The notes beneath the pieces were generated by a model. That model was not told the DNA's origin. It worked only from the letters and a program-made list of their open reading frames with translations, and did no database searches. From assembly GCF_003987175.1 (NCBI RefSeq), contig NZ_PIPM01000005.1:1-64000 (forward strand): a stretch of 64,000 nt of DNA. The letters are read 5' to 3'. Positions 9,300 through 18,779 of the stretch are shown one piece after another; the first letter of the stretch is position 1; each line of letters begins with the position of its first letter. The position numbers were made by a program, and so were the translations under genes. Origin of the DNA: Aliidiomarina sanyensis (GTDB lineage Bacteria; Pseudomonadota; Gammaproteobacteria; Enterobacterales; Alteromonadaceae).

Positions 9300-10679
9300 A
9301 TGAAGCAATCTGGATTAAATCGCACAGAAAAGAAGGCCGCATTTGCGCTCGCATCTGTGTTCGGTTTACGTATGCTCGGCCTGTTTTTGATCATGCCGGT
9401 CATTGCAATTTATGGCCAAGCATATCCGGATTACACGCCATTTCTGGTCGGTATCGCGATCGGTGCGTATGGTCTGACCCAAGCATTCTTGCAAATTCCC
9501 ATGGGCTGGCTGTCGGATCGGATTGGCCGACGCCCTGTGATCTTCGCTGGTCTCTTTATTTTTGCGCTCGGTAGCGTAGTGGCTGCATTGGCCGACACCA
9601 TGACCGGAGTAATTGTTGGTCGGGTCCTGCAAGGTGCCGGTGCAATTGCGGGTGCTGTGCTAGCGCTCGCCGCTGACTCCGCCCGTGATGACCAACGCCC
9701 CAAAGTGATGGCTGTGATTGGGATGGGAATCGGCTTGTCGTTTGTACTAGCGCTCATCATCGCCCCAATTTTGGGTGAACATGTTGGGATGTCGGGCTTG
9801 TTTTGGTTCACAGCTGTCTTAGCCCTTGGTGGCATGGTGTTGATGTGGAAAGTGATGCCAGCAACCCATCAAAAAGTGCCGAGTCGGGACGTGCTACCAG
9901 TCCCAAAAGAAATTGGGCGGTTGCTCCAGGATGGGCAGCTCGGGCGTCTTAACTTCGGTGTCTTTGTTCTACATCTGGTGCTCACCGCGTGGTTCGTGAC
10001 CTTACCGTTGCAATTGGTCGATGCGGGTTTGGCAGCCCAACATCACAGTTGGATGTATCTACCGACCTTAATCCTCTCGTTTGTCGTGATGGTTCCGATG
10101 ATGATTTTCTTGGTCCGTCGCAAGCAACAAGTGCTCGGTATGCGTCTCGCGATGGGTATGCTCATTATTTCTTTGTCGGTGATCGCCTTATTTACTGATC
10201 AGCTCTGGACAATTGTCCTCTCAGTGTGGATATTCTTTATTGGATTTAATTATCTGGAAGCAAGTTTTCCAGCGTTGCTGACGCAACATGCACCTGCAGG
10301 AAGTAAGGGCAGTGCGAGTGGACTCTTTACCACCTGTCAGTTTGCGGGCGCCTTTATTGGCGGTGTCGCTGGAGGCTATCTTTATCAGCAGGGTGGCGCA
10401 TCAGCGGTTATGCTTTTCGCGATTGCCCTGTTAGTATTATGGGTCTTGCTGAGTCACGGTTTACGGCAGGTCGCGGCAACGACCCGGATGGCCTTACCCA
10501 TCCCCGGCGTTCCTCAAGCGATGGCGTCAGCGCTTGCTTCAGATTTGATTGCGGCCCCCGGTGTGGAAGAGGCGATTGTGCTTCCCGATGAAGGGACGAC
10601 CTATTTAAAAATTAAACGAGACGAATATGACGCGGCAGCAATTCAAGCACTGATTGCCCGCTATCAAAATAATCATTAG
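9300..10679 (+). CDS. yajR: YajR-like major facilitator transporter with C-terminal ferredoxin-like domain
   Basis: 459 residues and twelve predicted membrane segments. It resembles E. coli YajR: LRMLGLFLIMPVIAIYG at helix 1, YGLTQAFLQIPMGWLSDRIGRRP (the MFS motif A loop), LQGAGAIAGAVLAL, and PAGSKGSASGLFTTCQF between helices 10 and 11. The soluble C-terminal segment of about 65 residues (PGVEEAIVLPDEGTTYLKI) matches the small YAM domain of YajR. The physiological substrate of this family is unclear. The ATG at 9300 is preferred over an in-frame TTG at 9291. It is transcribed toward ssb, 9 bp away, so the two likely share a transcript. Confidence 0.88.
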   Translation: MKQSGLNRTEKKAAFALASVFGLRMLGLFLIMPVIAIYGQAYPDYTPFLVGIAIGAYGLTQAFLQIPMGWLSDRIGRRPVIFAGLFIFALGSVVAALADTMTGVIVGRVLQGAGAIAGAVLALAADSARDDQRPKVMAVIGMGIGLSFVLALIIAPILGEHVGMSGLFWFTAVLALGGMVLMWKVMPATHQKVPSRDVLPVPKEIGRLLQDGQLGRLNFGVFVLHLVLTAWFVTLPLQLVDAGLAAQHHSWMYLPTLILSFVVMVPMMIFLVRRKQQVLGMRLAMGMLIISLSVIALFTDQLWTIVLSVWIFFIGFNYLEASFPALLTQHAPAGSKGSASGLFTTCQFAGAFIGGVAGGYLYQQGGASAVMLFAIALLVLWVLLSHGLRQVAATTRMALPIPGVPQAMASALASDLIAAPGVEEAIVLPDEGTTYLKIKRDEYDAAAIQALIARYQNNH

Positions 10680-10688
10680 GAGAATGGA

Positions 10689-11219
10689 ATGGCCAGTCGT
10701 GGAGTCAATAAAGTAATTCTTATCGGAAACCTGGGACAAGACCCGGAAGTCCGTTACACGCAAAATAGTGTGGCCATTGCCAACTTGAATCTCGCAACGA
10801 GCGAAACGTGGAAAGACAAGCAAACCGGTGAGCAAAAAGAGCTCACTGAATGGCACCGTGTGGTGTGCTATCGCCGGTTAGCAGAGATTGCGGGTGAATA
10901 TTTGAAGAAAGGCTCAAAGGTTTACATTGAAGGTCGTCTGCAAACCCGGAAGTGGCAAGATCAGCAGGGGCAAGATCGCTACACCACAGAGATCGTAGCC
11001 AACGAAATGCAAATGCTCGACAGCCGAGGTGACTTTGGTGGCGGTCAGGGTGGTGGCCAGAGCAATTACAATCAAAATCAGAACCAAGGCGGTGGTTTTA
11101 ACCAAAACCAAGGTGGGCAGAATCAAGGCCAAAGCGGACAGCAGAGCCAGCCTCAGCGCCAGGCACCACCACAGCCTGCACCCCTGGATAACGATTTTGA
11201 TGATGACATTCCATTCTGA
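10689..11219 (+). CDS. ssb: Single-stranded DNA-binding protein
   Basis: Binds single-stranded DNA in replication, repair and recombination. 176 residues: an N-terminal OB fold of about 110 residues ([21 protein letters not shown], then TEWHRVVCY), a glycine/glutamine/asparagine-rich linker (GQNQ and GGGFNQN repeats) and the acidic tip DDDIPF that recruits partner proteins. A Shine-Dalgarno TAGGAG lies upstream. As in many gammaproteobacteria the gene sits near uvrA, here with yajR in between. Confidence 0.97.
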   Translation: MASRGVNKVILIGNLGQDPEVRYTQNSVAIANLNLATSETWKDKQTGEQKELTEWHRVVCYRRLAEIAGEYLKKGSKVYIEGRLQTRKWQDQQGQDRYTTEIVANEMQMLDSRGDFGGGQGGGQSNYNQNQNQGGGFNQNQGGQNQGQSGQQSQPQRQAPPQPAPLDNDFDDDIPF

Positions 11220-11240
11220 TCGTCCATTCGTGAATACCAC

Positions 11241-11270
11241 AAACCCCTGCTTGCAGGGGTTTGTTTTTTG
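11241..11270 (+). terminator. Rho-independent terminator after ssb
   Basis: Perfect 10-bp stem AAACCCCTGC / GCAGGGGTTT with a TT centre, followed by a T-rich tract (TGTTTTTTG). Confidence 0.92.
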
Positions 11271-11386
11271 CGGAACAAATGCAGAATTTCGACTACCCTT
11301 TAACCCATTCCCCGAATATTTCGTACATGCTTAAAGTAACGGACGCACCCAGTTCGGGTGGTTCATTTCGTCAAAAGGGAGTGACC

Positions 11387-12847
11387 ATGCCAAACATCTC
11401 AGAAAAAGCCGCCAACCTTCTGCACCAAGCCTGCTTTGTACACGGCCGCTGGCAGTCGAGCGATTCAGGTGACATGTTGGATGTCACCAACCCAGCCACC
11501 GGGGAGCGAATTGGACGTGTTCCTGCGTTGACAGCACTGGAAACAGCCGAGGCGATCGATTCGGCGCATGAGGCCTTTACTAGCTGGCGTAAGGAATCCG
11601 CCAAAACCCGCGCCGATATCTTAAAAGCGTGGTATCGCTTGATCATGGAGCATGCCGAGCCACTTGCAGAATTAATGTGCGTCGAGATGGGCAAGCCAGT
11701 GACCGAAGCCAAGGGTGAAGTCGCCTATGCTGCCAGTTACATTGAATGGTATGCCGAAGAAGCACGACGGATGTATGGCGATACCATTCCAGGGCTTGAT
11801 GCGAGTAATCGCGTGGTGGTCACCCGGGAGCCGGTGGGCGTGTGCGTGGCTATCACGCCATGGAACTTTCCAGCAGCCATGATTACCCGGAAGGTGGGGC
11901 CGGCATTGGCGGCTGGATGTACCATGGTTGTGCGCCCAGCTTCCGAGAGCCCGTTCACTGCGCTTGCACTCGCCGCACTTGGACAAGAAGCTGGACTTCC
12001 GGCTGGTGTTTTTAACGTCATTACCGGGTCTTCCAAAGTTATCGGGCCGGTTTTTACGGACAGTCCTCTCGTGAAAAAGCTTAGCTTTACTGGCTCAACA
12101 GCCGTTGGCTCTCATTTGATGGCGGCTTCTGCAAAAACCATTAAACGCGTCTCACTGGAACTTGGCGGCAACGCACCTTTTATAGTCTTCGACGATGCGG
12201 ATATTGATGCAGCAGTGGATGGTGCGATTGCCAGCAAATTCAGAAATGCTGGGCAAACCTGTGTCTGCGCCAATCGGATTTATGTGCAAGCGGGAGTGCA
12301 TGATGCGTTTGTAGAGAAATTTGTCGCGAAAGTAAAAGCCCTCAAGGTCGGTGACGGGCTTGAGCCGGATGTTCAGATTGGTCCTCTGATCAATCAGGGC
12401 GCAGTGGATAAAGTGACACGGCATATTAATGATGCAAAACAACAAGGCGGCGAGATTATGCTCGGCGGGAAGCCCCATGAGCGGGGCGGCCTTTGGTTTG
12501 AACCCACCGTCGTGGTGGACTGTACGCAGCACATGCTCTGTGCGCGGGAAGAAACCTTCGGCCCGCTCGCGCCAATTTTTAAATTTGAGAAAGAAGAAGA
12601 GGCAATTGCTTGGGCCAATGACACTGAATTTGGTCTTGCGGCCTATTTCTACGCGACCAATTTGTATCGGGTTCAGCGTGTCGCCGAGGCACTTGAGGCA
12701 GGGATGGTCGGTATTAATACGGGTATTCTTTCCAATGCCACAGCCCCCTTTGGCGGAGTCAAAAGCTCAGGGATTGGACGAGAAGGTTCGCACCAGGGCC
12801 TTGATGAGTACACGGAATGGAAGTATTTGAGCTACGGCGGTTTTTAA
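11387..12847 (+). CDS. gabD: Succinate-semialdehyde dehydrogenase
   Basis: Oxidises succinate semialdehyde to succinate at the end of the GABA shunt. 486 residues, highly similar along its length to E. coli GabD. The ALDH motifs are ITPWNFPAAMITRK (cofactor loop), SFTGSTAVG, the general-base glutamate in LELGGNAPF and the catalytic cysteine in GQTCVCANR. The ATG at 11387 is preceded by AAAGGGA; the frame runs 42 codons further up but without family similarity. The usual cofactor-site lysine (KPAS) is arginine here (VVRPAS), which may alter the NAD/NADP preference. No other GABA genes are adjacent, so the pathway context is not shown. Confidence 0.93.
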   Translation: MPNISEKAANLLHQACFVHGRWQSSDSGDMLDVTNPATGERIGRVPALTALETAEAIDSAHEAFTSWRKESAKTRADILKAWYRLIMEHAEPLAELMCVEMGKPVTEAKGEVAYAASYIEWYAEEARRMYGDTIPGLDASNRVVVTREPVGVCVAITPWNFPAAMITRKVGPALAAGCTMVVRPASESPFTALALAALGQEAGLPAGVFNVITGSSKVIGPVFTDSPLVKKLSFTGSTAVGSHLMAASAKTIKRVSLELGGNAPFIVFDDADIDAAVDGAIASKFRNAGQTCVCANRIYVQAGVHDAFVEKFVAKVKALKVGDGLEPDVQIGPLINQGAVDKVTRHINDAKQQGGEIMLGGKPHERGGLWFEPTVVVDCTQHMLCAREETFGPLAPIFKFEKEEEAIAWANDTEFGLAAYFYATNLYRVQRVAEALEAGMVGINTGILSNATAPFGGVKSSGIGREGSHQGLDEYTEWKYLSYGGF

Positions 12848-12962
12848 CGACTTCCCGGAAATTGTTGCGCTGGATCATATGAACCCTGAATAGCGGTGGC
12901 AAAAGCGACGGCACATGCCTATGCTTTAGCCATTGCTTATATTTCAGTCTGGAATACAACAG

Positions 12963-13958
12963 GTGCGATCGACGACCGCTACTTTTTTTCTCTCCCTCTT
13001 CGGGCTGATCCTCCTGCTCACTTCCTGTGGGCAGAAGCGTGAGCCCATCAACATTGGCGGTAATACTTGGCTTGGTTACCAACCTTACTATCTCGCCAAA
13101 GAAGAGTTCGGCTGTAGCGCATGTCCAACCCATGACAGTTATGTGGGCGGTCAGGCGTTTCGAATCAACATGATGCCCGCCACAACAAGCACACTACGTC
13201 TATTTGGGACGGGCGAACTGGATGGTGCGCTTTTGACCCTTGATGAAGCGATTGGCTTCCAAAGCCGCACCCAAATCCCCATTTGTGTGGCGCAAATTCT
13301 CAGTTATTCCGACGGAGCCGATGCCATTCTTGCAATGCCAGACTTCGACCCTGATCGCCCGTTTGTAATCGGAAATGAACAATCGGCGCTTGGTGGTTTT
13401 AAGACCGCCCGTGGAATCGAAGCACTAAAATGGATTGATAAGCCATTTGAACAGCGAGTCGTTCACCCCGCATCGCACGTAGACGCATTACTCTCCGGTG
13501 AGGTGAATGTGGTCGTGACCTACGAACCTTACGTCAGCAAACTGGTGGAGCGCGGAGCGATGGTGCTGTTCTCAAGTCGCGATATGCCTGGAGAGATTCT
13601 CGATGTTCTTGTGGTGCGGCAAGATATTGCACGCCGGCACGAAGACAGTTTAATCTGGCTTGGCTCGTCATTCTGGTATCACGGCCTAAGCATGATGAAA
13701 GAACGCGAAGAAAGCTTGAAGTTTATCGCCGCGCGTACCGGTGCTGATCTGAGTGACTTGCAAACCGCGTTGTCAGGCATTCATTTTCCGTCATGGCGGG
13801 AGGCGCAAGCCTTCGCTGAGCAAGATTATGCTCGAATTCTCGGGGTGCTCAATCATTACCTTCTGAGTTATCAGCACCTTACAGTGCCGGGCAATATTCC
13901 TCTGTGTGAGAACATCATTTACGCAGACCCAGCACCAGCAATATCATTTTATGATTAA
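12963..13958 (+). CDS. NMT1/NitT-TauT-like solute-binding lipoprotein
   Basis: 331 residues with a lipoprotein signal (hydrophobic stretch FFLSLFGLILLL, lipobox LTSC), so it should be anchored on the periplasmic side. The mature part opens with INIGGNTWLGYQPYYLAKEE, typical of NMT1/TauA-like solute-binding proteins, and includes a CSAC cysteine pair and VVTYEPYVSKL. No permease or ATPase genes adjoin. Instead it lies 27 bp upstream of a membrane EAL protein and was probably recruited as its ligand-sensing partner. The GTG at 12963 gives a normal signal peptide; an in-frame TTG at 12933 is the alternative. Neither has a strong Shine-Dalgarno. Ligand unknown. Confidence 0.75.
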   Translation: MRSTTATFFLSLFGLILLLTSCGQKREPINIGGNTWLGYQPYYLAKEEFGCSACPTHDSYVGGQAFRINMMPATTSTLRLFGTGELDGALLTLDEAIGFQSRTQIPICVAQILSYSDGADAILAMPDFDPDRPFVIGNEQSALGGFKTARGIEALKWIDKPFEQRVVHPASHVDALLSGEVNVVVTYEPYVSKLVERGAMVLFSSRDMPGEILDVLVVRQDIARRHEDSLIWLGSSFWYHGLSMMKEREESLKFIAARTGADLSDLQTALSGIHFPSWREAQAFAEQDYARILGVLNHYLLSYQHLTVPGNIPLCENIIYADPAPAISFYD

Positions 13959-13985
13959 CCTTATTGGAGTGAACATCGGCCCATT

Positions 13986-16424
13986 ATGACCTCTCCATTT
14001 TCCCGTTTTTCATTTGCGAGCTTACGCTTTCAGTTTGTCCTGCTTGTCATGGTCCTCGGCACCTTTACCATCGCCCTCAGCACGTTTGCGATTGTGCAGG
14101 ATCAGGTTCGCACAAGTCATGAACATAGCGAGCGCGAGCTGCGGACTATGTCAATTTTCGTCCAAGCCTCAGCGAATCGAGCCCTTCGTTACGCTTTGCC
14201 TGAGGCACTCGAGGAAATCATGGCTGAAACCGCGGCTCATCGACGAGTTCAGCGAGTCGTGATGTATCGGCGAGATGGTGCGATCGCGCATTCGGTCGGG
14301 GCTTACTTGCAGGATGACGCAAGCCTGACGGATAAAATGGCGGTTAAGCTCGAACAAACGCAGATATCGGAACGTATTTCGATTTCCTTTATGGAGGATC
14401 GCAATACCTATGTTGCGGCCATTCCGGTGCTGGCGCCTGGCGAACTGCTCGGCGTGCCAAACCGCTATGTGATGATGATTGAGTACCTTCATCCAATTAC
14501 GGCAGCCGATGCGTTTGCCAATCGAATTGGACGGATTTTGGTGGCCGCCTGTGCACTGGTGGGGATCTATTTTCTATTATTTTGGTATTGGCGGACGTGG
14601 GTCAGCCAACCCAGTCAAGCATTGATACAGGCATTAAAAAAAGCGCGCGATGGGGAAGCATTTAAACTGGATAAAGAAATTAAAACGCAAGAGCTCCGTG
14701 TGATCGTCGATGCGGTCGCTGATATGGTCGCGCAACGAGATATTCACGAAGAAAAACTACGCAAGCTCACGGCGGCGGTTGAACAAAGTCATGAGGGGAT
14801 CCTGATTACCAATCGGCAAGGAACGATTGAGTATGTTAATGACGCAGTGGTTAAGGCAACGGGTTACAGTGAAGATGAGCTGCTCGGGCAAAATCCACGA
14901 ATGTTGGGCTCGGGGCAAACCCCGGCAAGTACTTTCGCATCGCTTTGGAAAGCTATTTTAAATGGTCAGTCATGGACGGGTGAATTCTACAACCGACGCA
15001 AAGATGGAAGTGAATACATCGAGTTACAAACCGTCACGCCGCTCAAAGATAAATCCGGCGAGGTAACCCATTTCTTGGGTATTAAGCAGGACATTACAGA
15101 GCAGAAATCAATTCAAGAGCGACTGCATTTTCTTGCGTACTTCGACACCCTGACCCACCTACCGAATCGGACGAGCGTGCTAGATATGTTGAGGAATGAA
15201 TTGGAAGTGGCCAGCCGCAAACAGAGCTGGGGTGCGGTGGTGCTCATCAATATTGATCGCATGAAAGACATCAACGATGCCCGAGGCTTTCAATACGGCA
15301 ACGATGTGTTGTTGGCGATGACGTCACGGCTGACGGAGCATCAAATGGAGCGTCATTTCCTGGGCCATTTGGGGGCAGATACTTTTTGCATTGTCATCTC
15401 TGCGCAATTCCGAGACAGCATGCAGATCCGAACCGTGCTCGACGAATACGCCAATAAATTGATGGCTTTATGTCAAGAACCATTCGATGTACGGGGCGAG
15501 CGAGTGCAGCTCACCGTCAGTATTGGTGCTGCTGTATTTGGGGAGCTGCAACGCAGTGCTGACGATGTGATTCAAAGTGCTGAAACGGCCCTGCATAACG
15601 CAAAGCGCAAAGGTGGCAATCAGCATCTGGTCTATCGTCCAGCCGATGGGCAAGAAATTGAACGTTTGTATCAAACAGAAGCAGATTTGCGGGTGGCAAT
15701 TGAGCAAGGTCAGCTGATCCTCTATTTGCAGGCCCAGATGGATCAGGCCGGCGAGCTAGCCGGTGCAGAGGCGTTGGTACGCTGGCAACATCCTCAATCG
15801 GGAATGGTTTCACCGGCAGAGTTTATTCCGATTGCGGAGCGTAGTGATTTGATTGCGGATTTAGATCGTTGGGTGCTCCGTCGGTCCCTTGAGGTGCTAA
15901 AAAGGTGGCAGGATCGAGGTCAACGGTTGACCATGTCCGTTAATATTAGTCCACGGCATATTCAAAGTGCGCGGTTTGTGGAGAGTGTGACGGAAATTCT
16001 GAAAGAGACTGGGGCGGACCCGACACTTCTTGTCCTTGAGGTGACCGAAGGGCTTTTAGTTGAGGATGTGGAACAGAGCATTCAGAAAATGAAAGCGCTC
16101 AGTGAGCTCGGAATCCAATTTGCGATCGACGATCTTGGGACTGGCTATTCGTCCCTCAGTTATATCAGACAATTACCCGTGCATGAGTTGAAGATTGACC
16201 AAAGCTTTATTCGCGGGATCCCCCACACACAAAGCGACGTGACCATGGTAAAAACTATTGTCAGTTTCGCGCAAAACTTGAATTTACGGGTCGTGGCAGA
16301 AGGCGTCGAAACACGCTCACAGTCCAAATTCTGCGAGAAGCTGGGCATCTGGGGTCAGGGATATTTCTACGAAAAACCCATCGAATGGCATCTGTGGCAG
16401 CGCAAATGGGGCGTAGCGATGTAA
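13986..16424 (+). CDS. Membrane PAS-GGDEF-EAL protein, predicted c-di-GMP phosphodiesterase
   Basis: 812 residues. Order: membrane segment 1 (about 15-37), a periplasmic sensor of about 140 residues, membrane segment 2 (about 182-205), a short HAMP-like stretch, PAS (about 258-375), GGDEF (about 380-540) and EAL (about 555-800). The GGDEF active-site motif has become LGADTF (near 461), so cyclase activity is unlikely. The EAL domain keeps EALVRW (near 592), NISPRHIQ, DDLGTGYSS (near 714), KIDQSF and AEGVET (near 771), so it probably hydrolyses c-di-GMP. It is cotranscribed with the solute-binding lipoprotein, a layout like the NspS-MbaA pair of Vibrio cholerae. The stop codon lies inside the first unit of a repeat array. 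Confidence 0.9.
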   Translation: MTSPFSRFSFASLRFQFVLLVMVLGTFTIALSTFAIVQDQVRTSHEHSERELRTMSIFVQASANRALRYALPEALEEIMAETAAHRRVQRVVMYRRDGAIAHSVGAYLQDDASLTDKMAVKLEQTQISERISISFMEDRNTYVAAIPVLAPGELLGVPNRYVMMIEYLHPITAADAFANRIGRILVAACALVGIYFLLFWYWRTWVSQPSQALIQALKKARDGEAFKLDKEIKTQELRVIVDAVADMVAQRDIHEEKLRKLTAAVEQSHEGILITNRQGTIEYVNDAVVKATGYSEDELLGQNPRMLGSGQTPASTFASLWKAILNGQSWTGEFYNRRKDGSEYIELQTVTPLKDKSGEVTHFLGIKQDITEQKSIQERLHFLAYFDTLTHLPNRTSVLDMLRNELEVASRKQSWGAVVLINIDRMKDINDARGFQYGNDVLLAMTSRLTEHQMERHFLGHLGADTFCIVISAQFRDSMQIRTVLDEYANKLMALCQEPFDVRGERVQLTVSIGAAVFGELQRSADDVIQSAETALHNAKRKGGNQHLVYRPADGQEIERLYQTEADLRVAIEQGQLILYLQAQMDQAGELAGAEALVRWQHPQSGMVSPAEFIPIAERSDLIADLDRWVLRRSLEVLKRWQDRGQRLTMSVNISPRHIQSARFVESVTEILKETGADPTLLVLEVTEGLLVEDVEQSIQKMKALSELGIQFAIDDLGTGYSSLSYIRQLPVHELKIDQSFIRGIPHTQSDVTMVKTIVSFAQNLNLRVVAEGVETRSQSKFCEKLGIWGQGYFYEKPIEWHLWQRKWGVAM

Positions 16425-16636
16425 CCAACGCACCGTAGCCAACGCACCGCGTTGGGTCCCAGCGATGTAACCAACGCATCGCGTTGGGTCCCGGCGATGT
16501 AACCAACGCACTGCGTTGGGTCCCGGCGATGTAACCAACGCATCGCGTTGGGTCCCGGCGATGTAACCAACGCACCGCGTTGGGTCCCAGATTAATCAAT
16601 AACTCGAACATGAACCCAACGCTGTGCGTTGGCTAC
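16418..16636. repeat. REP-like palindrome array, 32-bp tandem units, overlapping the EAL gene's 3' end
   Basis: Units begin GATGTAACCAACGC at 16464, 16496, 16528 and 16560, spaced exactly 32 bp, after an irregular first unit at 16418. The first GATGTAA contains the last two codons of the EAL gene (ATG TAA), so the gene's 3' end forms part of the unit. The array closes with one reverse copy near 16613-16636, two bases from the adenosine deaminase stop. The region lies between convergent genes. Confidence 0.9.
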
Positions 16637-16637
16637 A

Positions 16638-17894
16638 TTAAATAAACCCGTATTTGCGAGCGATAACGTCGAAATGCTCTAAGGCGTGTTTTGCGTACGC
16701 GCGTTTTTCCACATAGTTGCCCGGGAAGAAGTTTTTCTTAAAGCCGTACGCCACCATATCTTTCAGACGCTTCAATGGCACCGGAAAGTTATCCAACGCG
16801 AGCTTGTACTCATCACTGACCGTGGTGTTCGAGACCAACCGGTTGTCGGTGCAAATAACGGTCGCGATTCGGTTCTCAAGCATGTACTTAAAGTTGTGCT
16901 CTTTGATGTCGGTAATCGCCGGATTGGTCTGCAGGTTACTGGTCAGACATACCTCAATCGCAATACGGCGATCGGCAATGTAAGAGGCCAGGCTCCGGCT
17001 GTAGGCCTCTTTGTCGGTGATCGACTCATCTTCAATCATCTCGGGTGAGAACAGCGAGTAGCCATGTCCCAATCGATCAGCGTAGCACTGAGTTAATGCC
17101 TCAAAGATGCTTTCAGCGCCATAGGCCTCACCCGCGTGGACCGTTTTAAGTAAGAAGTTCTGGTGAGCATACTCGTAGACTTCTTTGAATTTGTGAGCCG
17201 GGTAGCCATTCTCTTGGCCCGCGATATCGAGGCCAACAATTGGGAGACCCTCTTCATCGCGCATCCGAATGCTCGCGCGAATTAATTCCATCGCCGCTGA
17301 CTTGATCACATCCATGGGCGCGTGATCGCGCAGCAGTTGGAAGAGCTGCGTGTAATAAGGAGAGAAGCCTTTTTTACCGAACATGCGCATCGCGCAGTTG
17401 ATAATGCCATATTCAAATGGTGGCTTGAGGCCTGCACCGAAACCTACGTCTGCTCTGTTGTTGTACTCAGTTTTAGCTTTCTTTAAGCCGTTATTCACCG
17501 CATGCATGACTTCGTCGAAGCCAATTCCGCGTGCAGGGTCCATTAGAAGCTGCGGGGCAAAACGCACTTCAATGTAGTTCACGCCTTCTTCGAGGTTATC
17601 GACGGCCAACTCGTAGGCAGCTTGTTCCATATTCTCGAGATCCCGAAGAACCGAGCAGGTGTACTGGAACCCGTGTAGGTACTCACCCAAATTCTGATAT
17701 TTGTCTTTGAATACGAGCTCTTTCAAACCCTCAACGGTGTAGGAAGGCAGTTCAATCTTGCTGCGCTTGGCCATTTCAATCAGACCAGCAGGGCGCAAAC
17801 TTCCGTCGAGGTGCAGGTGTAAATCCGCTTTCGGAAGCTCACGGATAAAGTCGAGAGAATAAGTGGTTGGGGTCGATTGAGATGGACTCGCCAT
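16638..17894 (-). CDS. add: Adenosine deaminase family protein
   Basis: Probably deaminates adenosine (or deoxyadenosine) to inosine in purine salvage. 418 residues, longer than E. coli Add (about 333). Zinc-site motifs are KADLHLHLDGS near the N-terminus, VHAGEAYG with the catalytic glutamate, RLGHGYSL, and CTDNRLVSN with the zinc-binding aspartate. The TDN form in place of TDDP is known in actinobacterial deaminases, so it is a subfamily trait. CAGGAG precedes the ATG at 17892-17894. The extra length comes from a longer central region (about 150-220). A related substrate cannot be excluded. Confidence 0.85.
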   Translation of the reverse strand: MASPSQSTPTTYSLDFIRELPKADLHLHLDGSLRPAGLIEMAKRSKIELPSYTVEGLKELVFKDKYQNLGEYLHGFQYTCSVLRDLENMEQAAYELAVDNLEEGVNYIEVRFAPQLLMDPARGIGFDEVMHAVNNGLKKAKTEYNNRADVGFGAGLKPPFEYGIINCAMRMFGKKGFSPYYTQLFQLLRDHAPMDVIKSAAMELIRASIRMRDEEGLPIVGLDIAGQENGYPAHKFKEVYEYAHQNFLLKTVHAGEAYGAESIFEALTQCYADRLGHGYSLFSPEMIEDESITDKEAYSRSLASYIADRRIAIEVCLTSNLQTNPAITDIKEHNFKYMLENRIATVICTDNRLVSNTTVSDEYKLALDNFPVPLKRLKDMVAYGFKKNFFPGNYVEKRAYAKHALEHFDVIARKYGFI

Positions 17895-18144
17895 TGCTGT
17901 ACTCCTGCAGGTTTAAATTAACCGCGCATTATATCGCAAAATTCCCGCACTTGCGCGGGTTTATCATGCTGCAATCGTTATAGTTCAGTAGTATTTGCTC
18001 GCGAAAAGCTGCACAATTTCTTCACATTGTGCGCATGCTTTCTGCGAACTTGTCCGGCACTATAAACACTCGATTTTATTGTGCGCCGAACAACGGGCCA
18101 TGCGTTTAATAAATCACGAAAGACACTACGGATGGAATAAAAAG

Positions 18145-18762
18145 ATGGCTTCGTTGTATTTCACATACTCGGCAATGAATGCGGGAAAAAGCACGTCGCT
18201 TTTACAGGTTGCGTATAACTATGAAGAGCGCGATCAGCAAGTCCTGCTGTTAACGCCAGCGCTCGATACCCGCATGGGCGAGGGCAAAATTCATTCACGG
18301 TTGGGTTTGACGCGGAGTGCTGAAACCTTCACTGAGAAAACCGATTTGTATCGACTCATCGCGGACAAGCTCGCACATCAGGTGGTGGATTGTGTGTTGT
18401 TAGATGAAGCGCAATTTTTGACTCCTGAACAAGTGTGGCAGCTGGCGCAAGCGGTTGATAGCCTCCACACGCCGGTGATGTGTTATGGGATTCGGACCGA
18501 TGCGTTTGGCAATGCGTTTCCGGGCAGCGCGACCTTACTCGCAATCGCCGACAAACTGAACGAGATCAAGACCATCTGCTTTTGTGGACGCAAGGCCACC
18601 ATGGTCTACCGCTCGGGTCCGGATGGCAAAGCGATCACCGGAGGCGAACAAATTTCTATTGGTGGCAATGACCGATATGTGTCGTGTTGCCGTAAACATT
18701 GGGTCGAAGCCCTCAAGCAAGCGGGCGTTGATCAACAAACATTTCCTCTCATTGAGAGTTAA
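18145..18762 (+). CDS. tdk: Thymidine kinase
   Basis: Phosphorylates thymidine with ATP in pyrimidine salvage. 205 residues, the same as E. coli Tdk, when started at the ATG at 18145 (MASLYFTYSAMNAGKS); the open frame extends 50 codons upstream without similarity. Motifs: P-loop SAMNAGKST, VDCVLLDEAQFL with the catalytic glutamate, a lid region CYGIRTDAFG, and zinc cysteines in CFCGRK and VSCCRKHW. Divergent from add across about 250 bp that should hold both promoters; a hairpin CCCGC/GCGGG lies near 17943-17959. It ends 17 bp before macA. Confidence 0.96.
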   Translation: MASLYFTYSAMNAGKSTSLLQVAYNYEERDQQVLLLTPALDTRMGEGKIHSRLGLTRSAETFTEKTDLYRLIADKLAHQVVDCVLLDEAQFLTPEQVWQLAQAVDSLHTPVMCYGIRTDAFGNAFPGSATLLAIADKLNEIKTICFCGRKATMVYRSGPDGKAITGGEQISIGGNDRYVSCCRKHWVEALKQAGVDQQTFPLIES

Positions 18763-18779
18763 GCAAGGAAAAAGAACCA

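Noticed and set aside
11261-11386. 42-codon N-terminal extension of gabD
   Set aside because: It begins within the ssb terminator region and has no similarity. The ATG at 11387 has a good Shine-Dalgarno and the family start.
16418-16592. CRISPR array at the 32-bp repeat
   Set aside because: The units are contiguous and nearly identical, with no unique spacers and no cas genes. They are tandem copies of the palindromic element with the gene end.
16638-17894. Loss of an active-site aspartate (TDN instead of TDDP) in the adenosine deaminase
   Set aside because: The TDNRL form is familiar from actinobacterial deaminases, and the other zinc and catalytic motifs are intact. It marks a subfamily, not a dead enzyme.
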